A stretch of DNA of 47,271 nucleotides from Microbacterium sp. (GTDB taxonomy: Bacteria; Actinomycetota; Actinomycetes; Actinomycetales; Microbacteriaceae): contig JAEKKN010000044.1 in NCBI GenBank assembly GCA_019510305.1, positions 1 through 47,271 of the forward strand, written 5' to 3'. Shown piece after piece: positions 44,390 to 47,271 of this stretch. The notes under the pieces are model-generated. The model saw only the letters and a program-made list of their open reading frames with translations, searched no databases and was not told the DNA's origin. A program made the translations under genes and the position numbers. Position 1 is the first letter of the stretch. The number at the start of each line of letters is the position of its first letter.

Positions 44390-44395
44390 TAGGGT
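44390..44395 (+). promoter_or_regulatory. -10 box of leaderless FAH gene
   Basis: TAGGGT ends 6 nt before GTG 44402, consistent with a leaderless message read from GTG. Confidence 0.45.
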
Positions 44396-44401
44396 GGACT
44401 G

Positions 44402-45169
44402 GTGAAGATCGCACGATTCAGCCATGACGACGCCATCATGTACGGCATCGTCGACGAGTCCGACCTTGTCGTGCTCGCCGGCGACCCGATGTTCGCGGGT
44501 TACGAACCCACGGGGCAGCGGGTGCCGCTCGCGGATGCCGCGCTGCTCGCGCCGGTCATCCCGCGGTCGAAGGTTGTCTGCGTCGGCAAGAACTACCACG
44601 ACCACGCGGCGGAGATGGGCGGAACGGCTCCGGAGGAGCCTCTGCTCTTCCTGAAGCCGAACACCGCGGTGATCGGCCCGAGCGACACGATCGTCCGCCC
44701 ATCGCTCTCGCAGCAGACCGAGTACGAGGGCGAGCTCGCCGTCGTGATCGGCAAGATCGCGAAGAACGTCACGGCGGCGGATGCTCTGAGCTACGTGCTC
44801 GGGTACACGATCGGCAACGACGTCACGGCGCGTGACCTGCAGCGCAAGGACGGACAGTGGTCGCGGGCCAAGGGCTTCGACACGTTCTGCCCCCTCGGGC
44901 CGGTGATCGAGACCGACTTCGATCCCGCGTCCGCCACGATCGAGACCCGCGTGAACGGAGAGGTGCGCCAGCACGCTCGGCTGACCGACATGATCCACTC
45001 CGTCGCGTCGATCATCGAGTACGCCTCGGCTGTGTTCACTCTGCTGCCCGGTGACGTGATCCTCACCGGCACACCGGCCGGTGTCGGTGCCTTTGACGCT
45101 GGTGACATCGTCGAGGTCGAGATCTCAGGACTCGGCATCCTGCGCAACGTCGTTCGCGACGCGCGGTGA
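44402..45169 (+). CDS. Fumarylacetoacetate hydrolase-family protein
   Basis: This 255-aa enzyme of the FAH fold breaks or isomerises C-C bonds in 2-hydroxy/keto acids, as in aromatic ring cleavage pathways. The metal ligands are two glutamates in EYEGELAVVIGK and the Asp in GNDVTARDLQ (about 120-150). FLKPNTAVIGP and TGTPAGVGAFDAGD are conserved blocks. The substrate is not known; some actinobacterial homologues act as oxaloacetate tautomerase or decarboxylase. The MFS gene starts 4 nt inside its end (GTGA). Confidence 0.88.
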   Translation: MKIARFSHDDAIMYGIVDESDLVVLAGDPMFAGYEPTGQRVPLADAALLAPVIPRSKVVCVGKNYHDHAAEMGGTAPEEPLLFLKPNTAVIGPSDTIVRPSLSQQTEYEGELAVVIGKIAKNVTAADALSYVLGYTIGNDVTARDLQRKDGQWSRAKGFDTFCPLGPVIETDFDPASATIETRVNGEVRQHARLTDMIHSVASIIEYASAVFTLLPGDVILTGTPAGVGAFDAGDIVEVEISGLGILRNVVRDAR

Positions 45170-46419
45170 TCACACTCGCCGCCGAGCAGCAGGCGGCCGT
45201 GCAGCGGCGCACCGTCATGGTGCTTTCTGCGGGGCAGGTGCTCGGCGGGATCGCTTTCGGCGCCACAGTGTCCCTGGGGGCGCTGCTCGCGGCGGATCTC
45301 TCGGGTGACGATGGTCTCTCGGGCCTCGCCACGGCATCCGTGACCCTCGGGCCGGCGCTCTGCTCGATCCCGCTCGCGAGGATGGCAGCCCGCGTCGGAC
45401 GGCGGCGCGCACTGACGCTCGGCAACATCTTCGCTCTGGTCGGCATCATGATCGTGGTGCTCGCGGTGGCGCTGCGCATCTTCCCTCTGCTGCTGCTCGG
45501 CACGCTCACCATCGGGGCAGGCAACGCGGGAAACCTGCAGTCACGGTTCGCCGCCACCGATCTCGCCGCCCCGGAGCATCGCGGTCGCGACCTGTCGATC
45601 GTCGTGTGGTCGACGACGATCGGGGGAGTGGCGGGGCCGTTGCTGCTCGCTCCGGGTGAGGTCGTCGGGCATGCACTGGGGATGCCGCCGCAGACGGGGT
45701 CCTACGCGTTCTCGTTCGTCGCGCAGTGTCTCGCCCTCGTGCTGTATCTGGTCGCGCTCAGGCCCGATCCGCTCCTGACGGCACAACGGCTCGCCAGGGC
45801 AGCCGCAACCGTCGCCAGCACCGTACGAGAGGATCGGCCGGTCGTGGCGCGGTATGCGATCTTCGCCGTCGCGGGGTCGCATGTGGTGATGGCGTCGGTC
45901 ATGGCGATGACCCCGGTGCATCTGTCGCACATGGCGCACGAGATGCACGGGACGGCCACGACGCCTGCCGACGTCTCGGCACTGGTCGGCATCACGATCG
46001 CGCTGCACGTCGGCGGCATGTACGCGCTGTCACCGGTGTTCGGCATCCTCGCGGATCGCCTGGGCCGCCTGCGGGTGGTGTTGATCGGTCAGGTGCTGCT
46101 CGGCGGCGCTCTGGCGTTCGCCGTGTTCGCCAATGATCAGGCGTGGGGAGTCATCGTGGCGCTCATCCTGCTCGGGCTCGGCTGGAGCGCAGCGACGGTC
46201 GCCGGCGCAGCGCTGCTCACCGAATCGAGTGCGCCCGAGCTGCGCACCCGGCGTCAAGGACGCAGCGACTCCCTTATGAGCCTGTGCGCGGCCGCGGGCG
46301 CCGTGCTCGCTGGTGTGATCTTGTCGAACTTCCAGTACGCGGGGCTCGGGATCGCCGCATCCGTCATCGTCGCCGCGATCGTGGTGCTCTCGCCGCTCGC
46401 GCGAGGGCGCGCCGCGTAG
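45166..46419 (+). CDS. MFS transporter
   Basis: This 417-aa major facilitator protein has about 12 membrane segments. The motif A loop reads AARVGRRRALTLG after TM2, and a second copy occurs in the C half as ADRLGRLRVVLIG. The group is an uncharacterised actinobacterial exporter family, often placed before gltX; the substrate is unknown. GTG 45166 overlaps the FAH stop by 4 nt, so both are coupled. No terminator separates it from gltX. Confidence 0.88.
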   Translation: MITLAAEQQAAVQRRTVMVLSAGQVLGGIAFGATVSLGALLAADLSGDDGLSGLATASVTLGPALCSIPLARMAARVGRRRALTLGNIFALVGIMIVVLAVALRIFPLLLLGTLTIGAGNAGNLQSRFAATDLAAPEHRGRDLSIVVWSTTIGGVAGPLLLAPGEVVGHALGMPPQTGSYAFSFVAQCLALVLYLVALRPDPLLTAQRLARAAATVASTVREDRPVVARYAIFAVAGSHVVMASVMAMTPVHLSHMAHEMHGTATTPADVSALVGITIALHVGGMYALSPVFGILADRLGRLRVVLIGQVLLGGALAFAVFANDQAWGVIVALILLGLGWSAATVAGAALLTESSAPELRTRRQGRSDSLMSLCAAAGAVLAGVILSNFQYAGLGIAASVIVAAIVVLSPLARGRAA

Positions 46420-46422
46420 AAT
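46417..46422 (+). promoter_or_regulatory. -10 box for gltX
   Basis: TAGAAT ends 9 nt before ATG 46432 and overlaps the MFS stop codon. The spacing is the same as for miaB, so an almost leaderless transcript is expected. Confidence 0.45.
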
Positions 46423-46431
46423 CGAAGGGCT

Positions 46432-47271
46432 ATGGCTACTCCTCACCCCCTCACCACGACCGCTAGTGGTGCCGACGTCCGCGTCCGCTTCTGCCCGTCT
46501 CCGACCGGTCTGCCGCACGTCGGCATGATCCGCACCGCCCTCTACAACTGGGCGTACGCCCGCCACACCGGCGGCAAGATGGTGTTCCGCATCGAAGACA
46601 CCGACGCCGCGCGCGACAGCGAGGAGAGCTTCCGTCAGCTCGTCGACGCGCTCACGTGGCTGAAGATCGACTGGGATGAGGGCGTCGAGGTCGGCGGCCC
46701 GCACGAGCCGTACCGCCAGTCGCAGCGCCACGACATCTACCGCGGCGTGATCGACAAGCTCGTCGCCACCGGCGCTCTGTACGAGAGCTACTCGAACGCC
46801 GAGGAGATCGACGCCCGCAACGAGGCGAACGGCCGCGCGAAGCAGCTCGGCTACGACAACTTCGACCGTGACCTCACGGAGGAGCAGAAGACCGCGTTCC
46901 GCGCCGAGGGCCGCCAGCCCGCTCTGCGCCTGCGCGTGCCGGACGAGGACCTCACCTACGTCGACCTCATCCGCGGCGAGGTCACCTTCCCCGCCGGATC
47001 CTTCCCGGACTTCGTGGTCGTGCGCCCGAACGGCGTGCCGCTGTACACGTTCGTGAACCCGGTCGACGATGCGCTCATGGGCATCACCCACGTGCTGCGC
47101 GGTGAGGACCTCATGCCGTCCACGGCTCGTCAGTTGGCCCTCTACGCCGCGTTGATCGACGCCGGAGTCACGACCTTCGTGCCGCGTTTCGCGCACATGC
47201 CGCTCGTCCTGGGCGAGACCGGCAACAAGAAGCTGTCCAAGCGCGATCCGCAGGCCGACCTCTTCCTGCAC
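46432..47271 (+). CDS. gltX: Glutamyl-tRNA synthetase, N-terminal part (partial)
   Basis: GltX charges tRNA-Glu and is essential. The catalytic domain is visible: the HIGH-type segment [20 protein letters not shown] (about residue 20), [16 protein letters not shown], and the KMSKS-type loop [12 protein letters not shown] near the window end. The frame stays open at 47271, so the C-terminal tRNA-binding part is outside the window. The ATG at 46432 gives a short N-terminal extension typical of actinobacteria. 280 codons are seen. Confidence 0.95.
   Translation, partial: MATPHPLTTTASGADVRVRFCPSPTGLPHVGMIRTALYNWAYARHTGGKMVFRIEDTDAARDSEESFRQLVDALTWLKIDWDEGVEVGGPHEPYRQSQRHDIYRGVIDKLVATGALYESYSNAEEIDARNEANGRAKQLGYDNFDRDLTEEQKTAFRAEGRQPALRLRVPDEDLTYVDLIRGEVTFPAGSFPDFVVVRPNGVPLYTFVNPVDDALMGITHVLRGEDLMPSTARQLALYAALIDAGVTTFVPRFAHMPLVLGETGNKKLSKRDPQADLFLH

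Overview
The window is chromosomal DNA of a high-GC Gram-positive actinobacterium, most likely a Microbacterium or a close relative in the Microbacteriaceae. Supporting signs are the strong G/C bias at third codon positions, the tmRNA tag AETKRTDFALAA, many TANNNT -10 boxes lying 6-7 nt before start codons (leaderless transcripts), and familiar actinobacterial gene orders (recA-recX-miaB-miaA-dapF-hflX; ilvD-ilvB-ilvN-ilvC; leuB-ilvE-FAH hydrolase-gltX). No transposase, integrase, phage gene or CRISPR array is visible. Genus assignment is inference from the sequence alone.

Layout. 1-8.5 kb: the recA 3' end, recX, miaB, a broken miaA, a RibD/DHFR-like reductase, a GNAT acetyltransferase, dapF, a HAD phosphatase, a divergent RsmC-like methyltransferase and hflX. 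8.5-11.8 kb (minus strand): a tight four-gene cassette of a Tes/MJ0619-like radical SAM enzyme, a small membrane protein, an Lgt paralogue lacking the usual active-site signature, and a proline-rich membrane protein. This is the most unusual unit here. 11.8-16.8 kb: a SIMPL-domain gene broken by an 11-bp tandem duplication, ssrA (tmRNA), two surface or membrane proteins, hisN, tRNA-Lys(CTT), a chagasin-like lipoprotein and a YbaK-type deacylase. 16.8-22 kb: a MarR-MFS efflux pair with a clear operator, then an IclR regulator divergent from a CoA-transferase/thiolase operon. 22-27.2 kb: an aminotransferase, an MFS exporter with a structured leader, and otsA-otsB for trehalose. 27.2-32.6 kb: ilvD-ilvB-ilvN-ilvC. 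32.6-37 kb: a large D-lactate/glycolate dehydrogenase divergent from an FCD regulator, with a TTGTCTGACAA operator between them. 37-47.3 kb: small membrane proteins, serA, a TetR-MFS efflux pair, leuB, ilvE, an FAH-family hydrolase, an MFS transporter and the 5' part of gltX.

The genes form three functional themes: branched-chain amino acid synthesis (ilvD, ilvBNC, leuB, ilvE) with serine, histidine and lysine/peptidoglycan steps (serA, hisN, dapF); RNA and translation upkeep (miaA/B, hflX, tmRNA, tRNA-Lys, YbaK, gltX); and small regulator-plus-effector modules (MarR/MFS, IclR/CoA-transferase, FCD/D-lactate dehydrogenase, TetR/MFS).

Three otherwise conserved genes carry lesions: miaA (about 44 nt missing, frameshift), the SIMPL gene (11-bp perfect tandem duplication, frameshift) and leuB (amber codon 23 residues before the expected end). 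They may be real decay or switching, or sequence errors. ilvD also contains a short tract of foreign-looking codons, and the ilvC 3' end is duplicated 94 bp downstream.
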